A stretch of 64,000 nucleotides of DNA. It comes from Dyadobacter chenhuakuii. Lineage in GTDB: Bacteria; Bacteroidota; Bacteroidia; Cytophagales; Spirosomataceae. Below, in pieces: positions 46,632 through 56,100 of the stretch (the first letter of the stretch is position 1; each line of letters starts with the position of its first letter). The notes under the pieces are model-generated. The model was given only the letters and a program-made list of their open reading frames with translations, was not told where the DNA came from and searched no databases. The stretch is from positions 434,001-498,000 of the forward strand of contig NZ_CP098805.1 of assembly GCF_023821985.2 (NCBI RefSeq). Reading direction: 5' to 3'. The translations under genes were made by a program, and so were the position numbers.

Positions 46632-47231
46632 TTATAAATTTTTTATGAATGCTTCCACCGTGTCATCCATTACTTTTTTGTTCATTGTAGAATCGTCGAT
46701 ATCGGAGCAGCGCATCATTACGATTGAAATCAAACCATGAAGTACCGACCAGAACGCATAAATTTTAAAGCAGGTTTCATCATCGCTCGATTTTTTTTCC
46801 TTTACAATTCCCTCAATGGCCTGCCCGATATAATCGCGGAAACAGTTTAACTGAGGTTTCACTTTTCCGATCCCGGAGCAGGGCATACCCAGTCCGTACA
46901 TCAGTTGGTAATATTCAGGATTCTTGAATGCGAAGCTCCAATAGGCCTCGGCGTGTGCTTTGAGTAGTTGCTTTGGGTCCTGGTATTTTTTCTTGTTCTT
47001 TTCGAGCGTTCTTTCCAGCAACCGAAAACCATCCATAGAAAGTTCAAAAAGGATGGCTTCTTTATTTTCGAAGTGATCGTAAATGACAGGAACGCTGTAC
47101 TCGATGGCATCGGCGATTTTCCGGATCGACAGGGACTGCCAACCTTCATCCTTTACCAGCTGCAAGGCAACGGACAAGATATTGGTCCGCATGTTTTCTT
47201 TCTGCCTTATCCTTCGTTCAACTATTCCCAT
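46632..47231 (-). CDS. TetR-family transcriptional repressor of the efflux operon
   Basis: 199 residues. The N-terminal DNA-binding domain is a standard TetR helix-turn-helix (ILSVALQLVKDEGWQSLSI, RKIADAIEYSVPVIYDHFENKEAILFEL). The C-terminal half has the helical ligand pocket (FRLLERTLEKNKKKYQDPKQLLKAHAEAYW...). It is immediately upstream of the pump operon on the same strand, and identical 13-bp palindromes sit before each transcription unit. A regulator sensing a pump substrate is inferred. Confidence 0.92.
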   Translation of the reverse strand: MGIVERRIRQKENMRTNILSVALQLVKDEGWQSLSIRKIADAIEYSVPVIYDHFENKEAILFELSMDGFRLLERTLEKNKKKYQDPKQLLKAHAEAYWSFAFKNPEYYQLMYGLGMPCSGIGKVKPQLNCFRDYIGQAIEGIVKEKKSSDDETCFKIYAFWSVLHGLISIVMMRCSDIDDSTMNKKVMDDTVEAFIKNL

Positions 47232-47245
47232 TCTTCAAAATATAC

Positions 47246-47258
47246 CTAACGGTGTTAG
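47246..47258 (-). promoter_or_regulatory. TetR operator palindrome, copy 2 (before tetR)
   Basis: Identical CTAACGGTGTTAG sequence, 15 nt upstream of the tetR ATG and directly downstream of the -7 element at 47259-47266. Repressor bound here would block initiation, so tetR is probably autorepressed. Confidence 0.78.
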
Positions 47259-47289
47259 CAAAGGTAGGGGTGTTGTTTGAGTTTGTCAA
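47259..47289 (-). promoter_or_regulatory. tetR promoter: TTGACA, 17 nt, TACCTTTG
   Basis: On the minus strand TTGACA (47284-47289) and TACCTTTG (47259-47266) are separated by 17 nt and match the Bacteroidota -33/-7 pattern. The operator abuts the -7 element. Confidence 0.72.
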
Positions 47290-47292
47290 GCA

Positions 47293-48813
47293 TTAATCCC
47301 ATTTGTTTTCCTCAATGTCGCTTTTCAGAATATCATTGATGGAAACTTTTGCGTCCAGCAGCACATAAATGCTCGTTCCGTGCTCGCGTGCGTAGGGGTT
47401 TTCTACTTTTCCAATGCGGCGGATTGTCCGGAAAAGCGGTTTTTCCTTGTTTCGTTCCGGATCGTCATCATCTGCATTCTGAACCAGGATCAAATGTTTA
47501 ATTTCTTCATCCAGAGGCACCCAGTTGATGTAATCCGCATTCATGGTCACTGCCTGGATATTTTTGAATTTGGAATAATAGTTAATCGCACCTGCCTGTC
47601 CGTAATTATCGCAAAGCACAACCGTGTGTTTTTTGTCAATGATTTTCGCGTATTCCGCATCCACTTTTTGTGCAAGTTCCTTCCAGCCAATCATATCCGC
47701 AAAGTCCTGGGGCAGTTCATGGTCTTTTCCATCTTCCCAGCGAAGCAAGCCGAGTTTTTGATACGGCTTCGAGTTTTTCGCAATTTCAGACGGACTTTTA
47801 GTCGGAAATGCCACCTGAAAAATCGGAATGAACAATGCTAAGCTGATCAAAATGGACACGGGCCGGAGCCATATCAGGCGATTTTGAAATAAATATTCAA
47901 GATAAACCGCTCCGAACGCGATGAAGATCGGATAGAGCCCGATGGCATAATATCCCTTGGCCCTCAGATAGGTAAACAAAGCGAGCGTAAACACAAGCGA
48001 CCAGAAAAATGCCTGGTATTTTCGGAATGCAGGATAGGTAAAAAAAGAAGCAAATGCAGCCAGGATAACGAAGATCGAGCCTATAAAATAAAGAAGTTGC
48101 TCTTTGAGAAAATCAATTCTGTTCACATTCACCAGCTGCGATTTGGCGAGCAGTTTCATGTGATGAATAACCGGAAAATTGTTTTGATACTGCCAAAGCA
48201 AATTCGGCAAGATGATAATCAGCGTAATGAGTGCTGCAATGTATAATGACTTGTTTCTGAGTATTTTAAAGTTTCCTGTAAGCAACAGCGCGGGAACCAG
48301 GCCAGCCACCAGGAACACAATGTTATATTTATTCAGAAAACTAAAACCAAGCACAATGCCGGCTATGTAAAGCCATCTATTTCTTTCTGTTTTGAGATAA
48401 TGAAGAATGCAAAAATAGAGCATTGTCCAGCCCAGAATGTCGGCGGAATTGGGCTGATAAAGCATATTCATGCGCAATAGCACCGAAAAAGTGATGGCTG
48501 TTGTACCCAACAGCAATGCATACAAACCACCGCCCAGCGCCTCGATGGCCTTCCAAACCGTAACCAATGTTAACACACCAAAAAGCGCCGGGAAAAATCT
48601 CACCCAGAATTCACCATTTCCGAGCAGCAGGATGATATAAGAGATCCAGGAAGTGAACGGTGGTACCGATAAATATCCCCAGGCCAAATGTTTACCCTGA
48701 TCGAGATGCAAATATTCATCCCGGTGCAGATCATATTCCGGCGCAATGATCACGTAGTGCAGGATAAACTTTACAAGAATAAAAAGGCAGAGAAACAGCG
48801 TTTTCTTATTCAT
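47293..48813 (-). CDS. Glycosyltransferase family 39-like membrane mannosyltransferase
   Basis: 506 residues with about 10-12 membrane helices. The N-terminal DLHRDEYLHLDQGKHLAWGY after helix 1 carries the acidic DE pair of the PMT/ArnT fold; GEFWVRFFPALFGVLT and NKYNIVFLVAGLVPALLL are also typical. It likely transfers a lipid-linked sugar onto a protein or lipid at the periplasmic face. The soluble C-terminal part (from about residue 360) is of the sort found in these proteins. No partners are evident; the tetR promoter region overlaps its downstream flank. Confidence 0.8.
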   Translation of the reverse strand: MNKKTLFLCLFILVKFILHYVIIAPEYDLHRDEYLHLDQGKHLAWGYLSVPPFTSWISYIILLLGNGEFWVRFFPALFGVLTLVTVWKAIEALGGGLYALLLGTTAITFSVLLRMNMLYQPNSADILGWTMLYFCILHYLKTERNRWLYIAGIVLGFSFLNKYNIVFLVAGLVPALLLTGNFKILRNKSLYIAALITLIIILPNLLWQYQNNFPVIHHMKLLAKSQLVNVNRIDFLKEQLLYFIGSIFVILAAFASFFTYPAFRKYQAFFWSLVFTLALFTYLRAKGYYAIGLYPIFIAFGAVYLEYLFQNRLIWLRPVSILISLALFIPIFQVAFPTKSPSEIAKNSKPYQKLGLLRWEDGKDHELPQDFADMIGWKELAQKVDAEYAKIIDKKHTVVLCDNYGQAGAINYYSKFKNIQAVTMNADYINWVPLDEEIKHLILVQNADDDDPERNKEKPLFRTIRRIGKVENPYAREHGTSIYVLLDAKVSINDILKSDIEENKWD

Positions 48814-48996
48814 TTCAAGAGGTTGAAGGCAGATTTTCTTATTTTCGTTTTGAAGTAACTAAGTTGGCAATTCGCTTGCACTTTCAATGAGCAATCCAAT
48901 TTTTTTTATTATAACTAGCTGAAAAATGGAAATAAGTTGCAAGGCCTGCGTAATGGTTCTGCTTAACGGGTAGTTATTAGTTATTTGAGTTACAGC

Positions 48997-49072
48997 TTTG
49001 AGCCGAATAAAACACTTATTCGGCTCAAAATTTGCATATATTTGAGCCGAATAGGAAATTTAATCGGCTCAT
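48997..49072 (+). promoter_or_regulatory. Operator array of four GAGCCGAAT half-sites over the fic promoter
   Basis: A perfect 14-bp inverted repeat (TTTGAGCCGAATAA at 48997-49010 and its complement at 49016-49029, 5-nt loop) is followed by a second pair: GAGCCGAATA at 49044-49053 and TAATCGGCTC at 49061-49070, one mismatch. The second pair runs to the ATG. The -7 element TATATTTG (49037-49044) lies between the two pairs and its last base starts the third half-site. A dimeric repressor bound here would block the Fic gene. Confidence 0.75.
49037..49044 (+). promoter_or_regulatory. -7 promoter element (TATATTTG) of the fic gene
   Basis: Exact TAnnTTTG match, 27 nt before the ATG at 49071, with the G shared with the third operator half-site. 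Confidence 0.65.
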
Positions 49073-50177
49073 GGCATATAATTGGGAACTTTCGGACTGG
49101 CCCGAGTTTGTGTTTTCAAGCAACGATGTAGAGGCAATACTCTATGATTTTGCTATGGAAACTGGTGAAATCACTGGTATTCTCAGATCTCTGCCACCGG
49201 ATATTCAGCAGGAATCGCTCTTAGAAGTCATGCTTTCCGAGGCTATCAAAACATCGGAGATCGAAGGAGAGTTTTTGAGTAGGCTCGACGTAATGTCGTC
49301 GATAAGGAATAATCTTGGCCTTAACGAAACGCATGAGCAAGTCCGCGATCCAAAGGCACGTGGCATAGGCGCACTCATGGTGGATGTGCGTAAAACATTC
49401 TCTGAGCCGCTTACTGATAAAGCATTATTCCACTGGCATAAGCTCCTCTTTACATCAGAAACCCGCATTCAGGTGGGGCGTTGGCGAACGGGCGCTGAGC
49501 CTATGCAAGTGATTTCTGGGAGCATAGGGAAAGAAGAAGTGCATTTTGAAGCGCCGCCATCAGCTATTGTTCCGGCAGAAATGGAGCGTTTTCTTGTTTG
49601 GTTTAACGAAACAGCGCCGGGCGGAAACCGTGTCATTAGCAGCGCACCGGTTCGGGCTGCCATTGCGCATTTGTATTTTGAAACCATTCACCCTTTTGAA
49701 GATGGGAATGGTCGGATCGGCCGTGCAATTGCCGAAAAAACATTATCCCAAACATTAGGGCGCCCCATTATGATGAGCTTGTCGCGGACCATAGAAGCCG
49801 ACAGAAAGGGTTATTACGCCGCTCTGAAAAAGGCGCAACGGAGCAATCACATTACAGAATGGATCAACTATTTTGTAAACATTACATTGCAAGCGCAGCG
49901 CGAAAGCCGTGAACTGATTGATTTTACATTAAAGAAAACACAGTTTTTTAACCAGCATAAAGAGCGTCTCAATGAACGCCAGCTGAAAGTGGTTCAACGC
50001 ATGCTCGAAGCGGGTCCAGCCGGTTTTGATGGAGGAATGTCAGCAAAAAAATACATGAGCATTGCCAAAACCTCAAAAGCCACAGCCACCCGCGATTTGC
50101 AAACATTGCTAGAAATGAACGTGTTACAAGCCGAGGGCGGCGGTAGGAGCGTCCGTCACAACCTCACGATTGGCTAA
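49071..50177 (+). CDS. Fic-domain protein (AMPylase) with N-terminal inhibitory motif
   Basis: 368 residues. The Fic core HPFEDGNGRIGR begins at His207 and is complete, so it should transfer AMP from ATP to a hydroxyl of a target protein. An inhibitory helix motif T-xxx-EG is present (Thr61, Glu65, Gly66 in TSEIEG), which marks a class II Fic whose own N terminus blocks ATP binding. The first ~90 residues (MAYNWELSDWPEFVF...) are the DUF4172-type N-terminal domain. The C-terminal ~70 residues end in SAKKYMSIAKTSKATATRDLQTLLEMNVLQAEG, a winged-helix-like DNA-binding part, so it may bind its own operator array. Start set at ATG 49071, not 49032, because of the promoter. Confidence 0.9.
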   Translation: MAYNWELSDWPEFVFSSNDVEAILYDFAMETGEITGILRSLPPDIQQESLLEVMLSEAIKTSEIEGEFLSRLDVMSSIRNNLGLNETHEQVRDPKARGIGALMVDVRKTFSEPLTDKALFHWHKLLFTSETRIQVGRWRTGAEPMQVISGSIGKEEVHFEAPPSAIVPAEMERFLVWFNETAPGGNRVISSAPVRAAIAHLYFETIHPFEDGNGRIGRAIAEKTLSQTLGRPIMMSLSRTIEADRKGYYAALKKAQRSNHITEWINYFVNITLQAQRESRELIDFTLKKTQFFNQHKERLNERQLKVVQRMLEAGPAGFDGGMSAKKYMSIAKTSKATATRDLQTLLEMNVLQAEGGGRSVRHNLTIG

Positions 50178-50242
50178 AAGATTATATAAAGAACTGCCAG
50201 CATCAGCAACCTGAGCGATAATCACAACAAACAAATAACACA

Positions 50243-50377
50243 ATGGCATGGAATCCGGAGACTTATAATAAATTTAAAGATGAGCTGGCCGGGTTTCAAC
50301 GACTTTCACCTGTTCTGAATATCGAGGACTATGCGCGGATTTTGTTTGAAAACGGAGGAAGTGAGATTACGGTTTAA
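50243..50377 (+). pseudogene. Collapsed remnant of a Tam-type methyltransferase
   Basis: A 44-codon frame. Its start, MAWNPETYNKFKDE, is the characteristic N terminus of trans-aconitate-methyltransferase-like SAM enzymes in Bacteroidota (WNPExYxxF). The continuation SPVLNIEDYARILFENGGSEITV resembles the C-terminal part of the same enzymes (in full proteins, ~170 residues later). The whole SAM-binding core is missing, so an in-frame deletion fused the two ends and a stop follows. It would encode no active methyltransferase. The resemblance is from memory and both parts are short, so a small unrelated gene is possible. Confidence 0.5.
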
Positions 50378-50390
50378 AAGGATCATTATA

Positions 50391-50711
50391 TCAGCTGTAT
50401 TTTAGGTCGGCAGCATGACTGGCCTCGTTGTCGGCAACCATTTCGTTTAGTTCGTCAAGGATTTGTTTCATCTCCCGATCCGAAACGCCGCTATGACGAA
50501 GCTGTAAGATGCCAGCCAGCTGTGCATTAAGCCTTTTTAATTGCCAGTATTTGGAATGATTGGGCCCGATAGGAGGGTAAAATGTGTTTTCATCAGGATC
50601 CTTCACAAGTACGATGAGCTCGAAAGCCACCCGTGAATGATTTTGTACAGCATTGGCAAAAACCTTTACACACCTCCCGGTTTTCAAGGTAATTTCACGT
50701 TCGAAGTCCAT
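50391..50711 (-). CDS. Hypothetical protein
   Basis: 106 residues from ATG 50711 (the longer frame to 50789 starts with a poor, Cys/His-rich stretch). No signal peptide or membrane helix. The N-terminal half is beta-rich (FEREITLKTGRCVKVFANAV, SRVAFELIVLVKDPDEN) and the C-terminal half is helical (KYWQLKRLNAQLAGILQLR, MKQILDELNEMV). It looks like a cytoplasmic two-part domain. I do not recognise the family. It is flanked by the methyltransferase remnant and the DUF4468 gene. Confidence 0.6.
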   Translation of the reverse strand: MDFEREITLKTGRCVKVFANAVQNHSRVAFELIVLVKDPDENTFYPPIGPNHSKYWQLKRLNAQLAGILQLRHSGVSDREMKQILDELNEMVADNEASHAADLKYS

Positions 50712-50880
50712 TGAGTAGTGATGCTTTTTAAGGGCGATAGTCTGACACAAGGAGTAAGGAAGCGTATCAAACGTTGCACACAAAAGCATTTTTATTCTCA
50801 GGATAAGGCATACAGGCAGCTAACTGGCTGGAACAGATAGCCATGTTGCTTTTGCAAAAAATCCTTATTTTATCAGTCAA

Positions 50881-51435
50881 CTATTCTGCCGACGCTGTCA
50901 GCGACAATTTGAGATCTGACATGAGTTTGAACATGGCATTATTGATCCCGTCAAGGTCAGCTTTTGCATTTTTCAGGTTATTTTCCGCTTCCGTGCGTTT
51001 TTTCTTGCTTTGCTCGGTTTTGACGGCCACTTCCTTTTCCATCACGGCATCATTGTCCTTTACCCCCAGCCTGACGGGGCTGTGCGTGGTAGAAATACCG
51101 TCCAGCTTGTCAATCCGGACATTGTACTGCTGGTCTTTGCATTCAATGGTGAGGTCAAAACGGACATATTCATAAGTAATGCTGGACACTGGCGCGTAGC
51201 TGGTTAGAATGAGCTTACCCAGCTGCGGGTCTTCAAATGTGACTGCGTTTTCATAGTTGCCGAAGGTCTTGCTGATCCAGTTTTGGGCTTCTTTGAATAT
51301 TTCTGATTTCGATTTCTTGGGCTGTCCGGAATCGGAATAGAACACGTTTTTCTGCGCGTCGAGCGGGAGTAAGCCAGATTGGGAAAAGCCTTTTTGGCCA
51401 ATAAAAAGAAGCAGGATCAGAAGTAATTTTTTCAA
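50881..51435 (-). CDS. Exported DUF4468-type protein
   Basis: About 184 residues from a TTG start at 51435 (LKKLLLILLLFIGQKGFSQ, a clean signal peptide). No ATG or GTG fits; the next upstream start (51474) adds a non-signal stretch. The mature part VFYSDSGQPKKSKSEIFKEAQNWISKTF, then NAVTFEDPQLGKLILTSY, is typical of DUF4468, a TBP-like periplasmic fold. A Lys/Glu-rich coiled coil ends the chain. Function unknown. The gene is divergent from the SGNH hydrolase. Confidence 0.75.
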   Translation of the reverse strand: MKKLLLILLLFIGQKGFSQSGLLPLDAQKNVFYSDSGQPKKSKSEIFKEAQNWISKTFGNYENAVTFEDPQLGKLILTSYAPVSSITYEYVRFDLTIECKDQQYNVRIDKLDGISTTHSPVRLGVKDNDAVMEKEVAVKTEQSKKKRTEAENNLKNAKADLDGINNAMFKLMSDLKLSLTASAE

Positions 51436-51549
51436 AATGATTGCGGATGTTTTGGGTGATAAAGGTAATAACAAAAGTTTTGGCAGCGTGATCGGCGGCC
51501 GGTTCCCCGGGAATTAATATATTCGGGCTGCCACTTATCCTGAACCCAT

Positions 51550-52377
51550 ATGAGAAAGTATTTATTGTTCCTGGTTATATTTTTGACATGCCTTGCCTCG
51601 GCTCCCCGCCGGATTTCCTGGGTCGCTATCGGCGATTCGATCACTTATCTGAATGATCATCAGGACGAAACCGGCAACCGGATTACCAAAGGATATATGA
51701 CGTTAATTAGCGAAAAATTTCCGCGTGTCAGCTACATTAATAAGGGTTACAACGGCTGGACGTCGATCAACATTGCGGATAAAATTGAAACGCTGGAATT
51801 GCCTGAGGCGGAAGTTTACAGTGTTTTTTTAGGGACAAATGATTGGTGGCAGGGCAAGGATCTTGGCACTATTTCTGATTATGAACAAAAAACGGGGACT
51901 AAAACCGTATATGGCGCATTTCGCGTGATTACCGATAAATTAAAGCAGTTGAACAAAAAGGCGAAGATCATTCTGATAACGCCCATGCAAAGAGGTGATT
52001 TTGTCTATATTAACAACCAGAAAAACAATGCATTCGGCTCCTATAAGTCTAAAAACGGGCAGAACCTGGAAGAATTTGCCGACGCCATTTTGGCCATTGG
52101 CAAACTCGAAAAAATCCCTGTTGTGGATCTTTATCATGATAGCGGTATGACGGTTGAAAATATGGTTAATTTTAAAAAACTCAAAGACCCAGCCACCGGC
52201 AACTACACGAACTTCACCTACCCAGACTACACCACTGTCCCGTTTGACCCAGAAAAAGACGAATATCCCTATCCTCCGGAATCTATCAACATGACCTATG
52301 ATGGCTTGCACCCATCCGACAAGGGCTACAAGATCATTGCGGAGATGGTTGAAAAGAAGTGGAAGGGTTTGCGGTGA
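51550..52377 (+). CDS. SGNH/GDSL-family hydrolase, exported
   Basis: 275 residues with a signal peptide. The four SGNH blocks are present: block I AIGDSIT (nucleophile Ser), the block II Gly in GYNG, block III GTND (Asn oxyanion residue), and block V DGLHPSDKGY (Asp/His pair). This is a lipase/esterase-type serine hydrolase, likely acting on acetyl or other ester groups of a glycan or lipid. The C-terminal insertion FTYPDYTTVPFDPEKDEYPYPPESIN before block V is unusual but may be a substrate loop. It is alone in its unit. Confidence 0.9.
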   Translation: MRKYLLFLVIFLTCLASAPRRISWVAIGDSITYLNDHQDETGNRITKGYMTLISEKFPRVSYINKGYNGWTSINIADKIETLELPEAEVYSVFLGTNDWWQGKDLGTISDYEQKTGTKTVYGAFRVITDKLKQLNKKAKIILITPMQRGDFVYINNQKNNAFGSYKSKNGQNLEEFADAILAIGKLEKIPVVDLYHDSGMTVENMVNFKKLKDPATGNYTNFTYPDYTTVPFDPEKDEYPYPPESINMTYDGLHPSDKGYKIIAEMVEKKWKGLR

Positions 52378-52408
52378 ATAATGAGAAGGCAAATTGCCGA
52401 CAATTGGG

Positions 52409-52416
52409 TATATTTG
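52409..52416 (+). promoter_or_regulatory. -7 promoter element (TATATTTG) of the antitoxin/PIN operon
   Basis: Exact TAnnTTTG match, 23 nt before the antitoxin ATG at 52439. This is the same TATATTTG sequence that precedes yefM, fic and the small membrane protein. Confidence 0.65.
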
Positions 52417-52438
52417 AGTTAAGAAAACACTCAGGATT

Positions 52439-52654
52439 ATGCTTACTGTTATAGAAGGCACCTATGAAAATGGACAGGTTATCCTTGATCATAAGCCAAA
52501 AATTGAGAATAAAACCAAAGTCGTAGTCATATTCGAGGAAACTGAAATGCCTGCTGAAACTTTAATAAGACGCCCTTTTGGTATTTCAAACGGGAACATC
52601 ACACTAAGTCCGGACTTTAATGATCCTCTGGACGACTTAAAAGATTATATGTAA
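52439..52654 (+). CDS. VapB-like antitoxin
   Basis: 71 residues. The N terminus LTVIEGTYENGQVILDHKPKI is a short beta hairpin as in DUF2281/AbrB-like antitoxins, followed by KVVVIFEE and a flexible C-terminal tail that would wrap the toxin. The stop TAA is immediately followed by the toxin ATG. Autorepression is expected from the family. Confidence 0.8.
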   Translation: MLTVIEGTYENGQVILDHKPKIENKTKVVVIFEETEMPAETLIRRPFGISNGNITLSPDFNDPLDDLKDYM

Positions 52655-53050
52655 ATGAAAGTTTTGCTGGATACACATGCTATGTTATGGTTTATCGAAG
52701 GTGATCGCCAAATCTCACACAAAGCCAGACAAATTATAGAAGATACGAATAATGAGGTTCTGATAAGTGCGATAAGTCTTTTCGAGATTTCGATTAAGCT
52801 CAAATTAAGCAAACTAACCCTGGGTAAATCGCTGACGGATATATTTCAAGACATTAAAAATGCCGGAATTGTAACTATCTCAATTGAAAATAGGCATCTT
52901 CTGGAGTATCATAGCCTCGAACTTAATCCAGAACACCGTGATCCCTTTGATCGTCTGATCATTGCAACTGCAATCTCGGAAAAAGCCGCGATTGTGAGTA
53001 TCGATCAGCATTTTGCTTATTATCAGAATCTGGTGGAAATTCTTTGGTAG
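52655..53050 (+). CDS. PIN-domain toxin (VapC family ribonuclease)
   Basis: 131 residues. The acidic PIN catalytic set is intact: Asp6 (LLDTHAML), Glu44 (SLFEISIK), Asp96 and Asp99 (HRDPFDRL), and Asp117 (IVSIDQHF). These bind a metal and cut RNA, usually tRNA or rRNA in the family. Its ATG directly abuts the antitoxin stop. The sequence looks active. Confidence 0.9.
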   Translation: MKVLLDTHAMLWFIEGDRQISHKARQIIEDTNNEVLISAISLFEISIKLKLSKLTLGKSLTDIFQDIKNAGIVTISIENRHLLEYHSLELNPEHRDPFDRLIIATAISEKAAIVSIDQHFAYYQNLVEILW

Positions 53051-53153
53051 GGTTGAAAAATCGGAGGAAACGGAACAACTGTACTGATTTTGACTGTTAC
53101 CTTACAAGAGCGCAATTTTTCCACTTCAAATGGGCATTGGGAAAAAAATCAGT

Positions 53154-53161
53154 TACCTTTG
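53154..53161 (+). promoter_or_regulatory. -7 promoter element (TACCTTTG) of purL
   Basis: Exact TAnnTTTG match, 17 nt before the ATG at 53179. A -33-like TTG at 53137-53139 is slightly close (14 nt). No purine riboswitch is apparent in the short leader. Confidence 0.6.
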
Positions 53162-53178
53162 CGCCATAATTCGATACC

Positions 53179-56100
53179 ATGATCTACTTTTTTGCAGACG
53201 AACAGAACACTGTTTTTGCGGTCCAGATAGAGCGAACGCTAACAAAATCAGATACTTCCAAATTAAGCTGGCTTTTTGGCGGCGCGGAACTCCGGGATGA
53301 AACCGTCATCACGGAGTTTTTTGTTGGTCCCCGTGCGGCGATGATTACGCCGTGGAGCACCAATGCCGTTGAGATTACCCAGAATATGGACATCCAGGGC
53401 ATCATACGCATTGAGGAATTTAAAAAAGTGTCAGCCGATTTTACGGATTTCGATCCGATGCTTTCGCAGAAATACAGCGAGCTGAGCCAGGACATCTATA
53501 CAATCAGCATCCAACCGGAATCTATCCTGGAAGTGGCTGATATTGCTGCTTATAACAAGCAGGAAGGCCTTTCGCTGAGTGATGAGGAGGTTGATTATTT
53601 AAATAAATTAGCTGAAAAACTGAACCGCAAATTAACAGATTCAGAAGTTTTTGGTTTTTCTCAGGTCAACTCGGAGCATTGCCGTCACAAGATATTTAAC
53701 GGAACGTTTGTGATTGACGGTGAGGAGCAGCCGGTTTCCTTGTTCAAGCTGATCCGTAAAACTTCGGAAGAAAATCCGAATTCGATCGTTTCTGCATATA
53801 AGGATAATGTTGCGTTTGTGAAGGGGCCGGTTGTGCAGCAATTTGCGCCAAAAAGACCGGATGTTCCTGAATATTACGAGATTAAAGATTTTGAATCCGT
53901 TCTTTCATTGAAAGCGGAAACGCATAATTTCCCTACAACCGTTGAGCCATTCAACGGTGCCGCAACGGGTTCTGGTGGAGAAATCCGTGATCGACTTGCA
54001 GGCGGACAAGGTTCTTTGCCTCTGGCAGGCACGGCGGTTTATATGACGGCTTTGTCTCGATTAGAGGAAAACCGGCCTTGGGAAAAAGGCGTTGGAGAAC
54101 GCGAATGGCTTTACCAGACGCCTATGGATATCCTGATCAAGGCTTCTAATGGGGCAACTGATTTTGGAAATAAATTCGGACAGCCGCTGATCGTAGGATC
54201 CGTGCTAACATTTGAGCATGAGGAGCTAGGCCGGAAGTTAGGTTATGATAAAGTGATCATGCAGGCAGGTGGCGTTGGTTATGGCATTGCGGATCAGGCC
54301 AAAAAATCCAAACCTGAAACCGGCGATCAGATCGTGGTGATGGGTGGTGAGAATTACCGGATCGGCATGGGCGGTGCGGCGGTTTCTTCTGCCGACACGG
54401 GCGCGTTTGGTTCCGGCATCGAGCTTAATGCGATCCAGCGTTCCAATCCTGAAATGCAGAAGCGCGTTGCCAATGCTGTTCGTGGGATGGTGGAAAGCGG
54501 TAACAATTCAATTGTTTCTATCCACGATCACGGTGCCGGCGGACATTTGAACTGCCTTTCCGAGCTTGTTGAAGAAACAGGCGGGCACATTAACCTGGAT
54601 AAATTGCCTGTGGGCGATCCGACGCTTTCTGCCAAAGAGATCATTGGTAATGAGTCTCAGGAGCGTATGGGGCTGGTAATCAGTAAGGAAAATCTTGAAA
54701 CATTGAAACGCATTGCCGACCGTGAACGCGCACCACTTTATCAGGTGGGTGAAGTGACCGGTACGCATCGTTTTACCTTCGAGTCTGAGAAAACCGGTGC
54801 GAAGCCGATGGACCTGGAAATGGATGATATGTTTGGCAGTTCGCCTAAAACGGTGATGGCTGACAAAACCATTGAAAGAAATTACGGGCCTGTCACTTAC
54901 GAAATTGGCAAGCTGCATGAATATTTGGAACAAATGCTGCAACTGGAAGCAGTAGCAAGCAAAGACTGGCTGACGAACAAGGTGGACCGTTGCGTGGGCG
55001 GGCATGTGGCCAAGCAGCAGTGCGCGGGACCTTTGCAGTTGCCGTTGAACAATGTCGGCGTTATGGCGCTTGATTTTCAGGGAAAAGATGGAATCGCAAC
55101 ATCAATCGGTCATGCACCGCTTTCGGCACTGATTGATCCTGCTGCGGGAAGTCGTAATGCCATTGCGGAAGCGCTCTCCAACATTGTTTGGGCACCATTG
55201 AAAGATAATCTGACGAGCGTTTCGCTGTCTGCAAACTGGATGTGGGCTTGCAAAAACGAAGGCGAGGATGCGCGTTTGTATAAGGCTGTGAAAGCTTGCT
55301 CGGAATTTGCGATCAGTCTGGGAATCAACATTCCAACGGGCAAGGATTCGCTTTCGATGAAGCAGAAATACAAAAATGACGAAGTGATTGCGCCGGGAAC
55401 GGTCATTATCTCAGCGGCCGGACATTGTGATGACATTACTGCTGTGGTTGAGCCGGTTTTGAAAAAGACAGGCGGATCAATTTATTATATCAACCTTTCG
55501 GGAGATACATACAAGCTAGGCGGGTCGTCATTTGCTCAGATATTGAATAAAATTGGTGATCAAACGCCTGATATTCAGGACGCAGACAAATTCAAAACTG
55601 CATTTAATGCGATCCAGCAATTGATCAAAGAAGGTAAAATCCAGGCTGGTCATGACATCGGCAGCGGCGGCTTGATTACAACATTGCTTGAAATGTGCTT
55701 TGCAGACCGTGATCTGGGCGCTTCCATTGATCTTTCAGCACTTGGTGATCAGGATATTATCGAAAAGCTGTTTGCTGAAAATATTGGCATCGTTTTCCAG
55801 GCCGACGAGTCTGCCGAATCGTTACTGGAAGCGCAGGGCGTTGATTTCCATAAGATCGGGGCCGTTAATATGGCTTCCACACTGACGGTGAAAGATGCTG
55901 CTGGCAAGTGGGATTTTGATATTGAGATTTTGCGTGATCTTTGGTTTAAAACTTCCTATTTATTAGACAGGAAACAAACCAAACCGGAGCTTGCTAAGGA
56001 GCGTTTTGATCATTATAAAAATCATTTGCTGCGCTACAAATTCCCTGCTCATTTTGATGGTAAAAAGCCTGTTATCGATGAGTCCAAGCCGAGACCGAAG

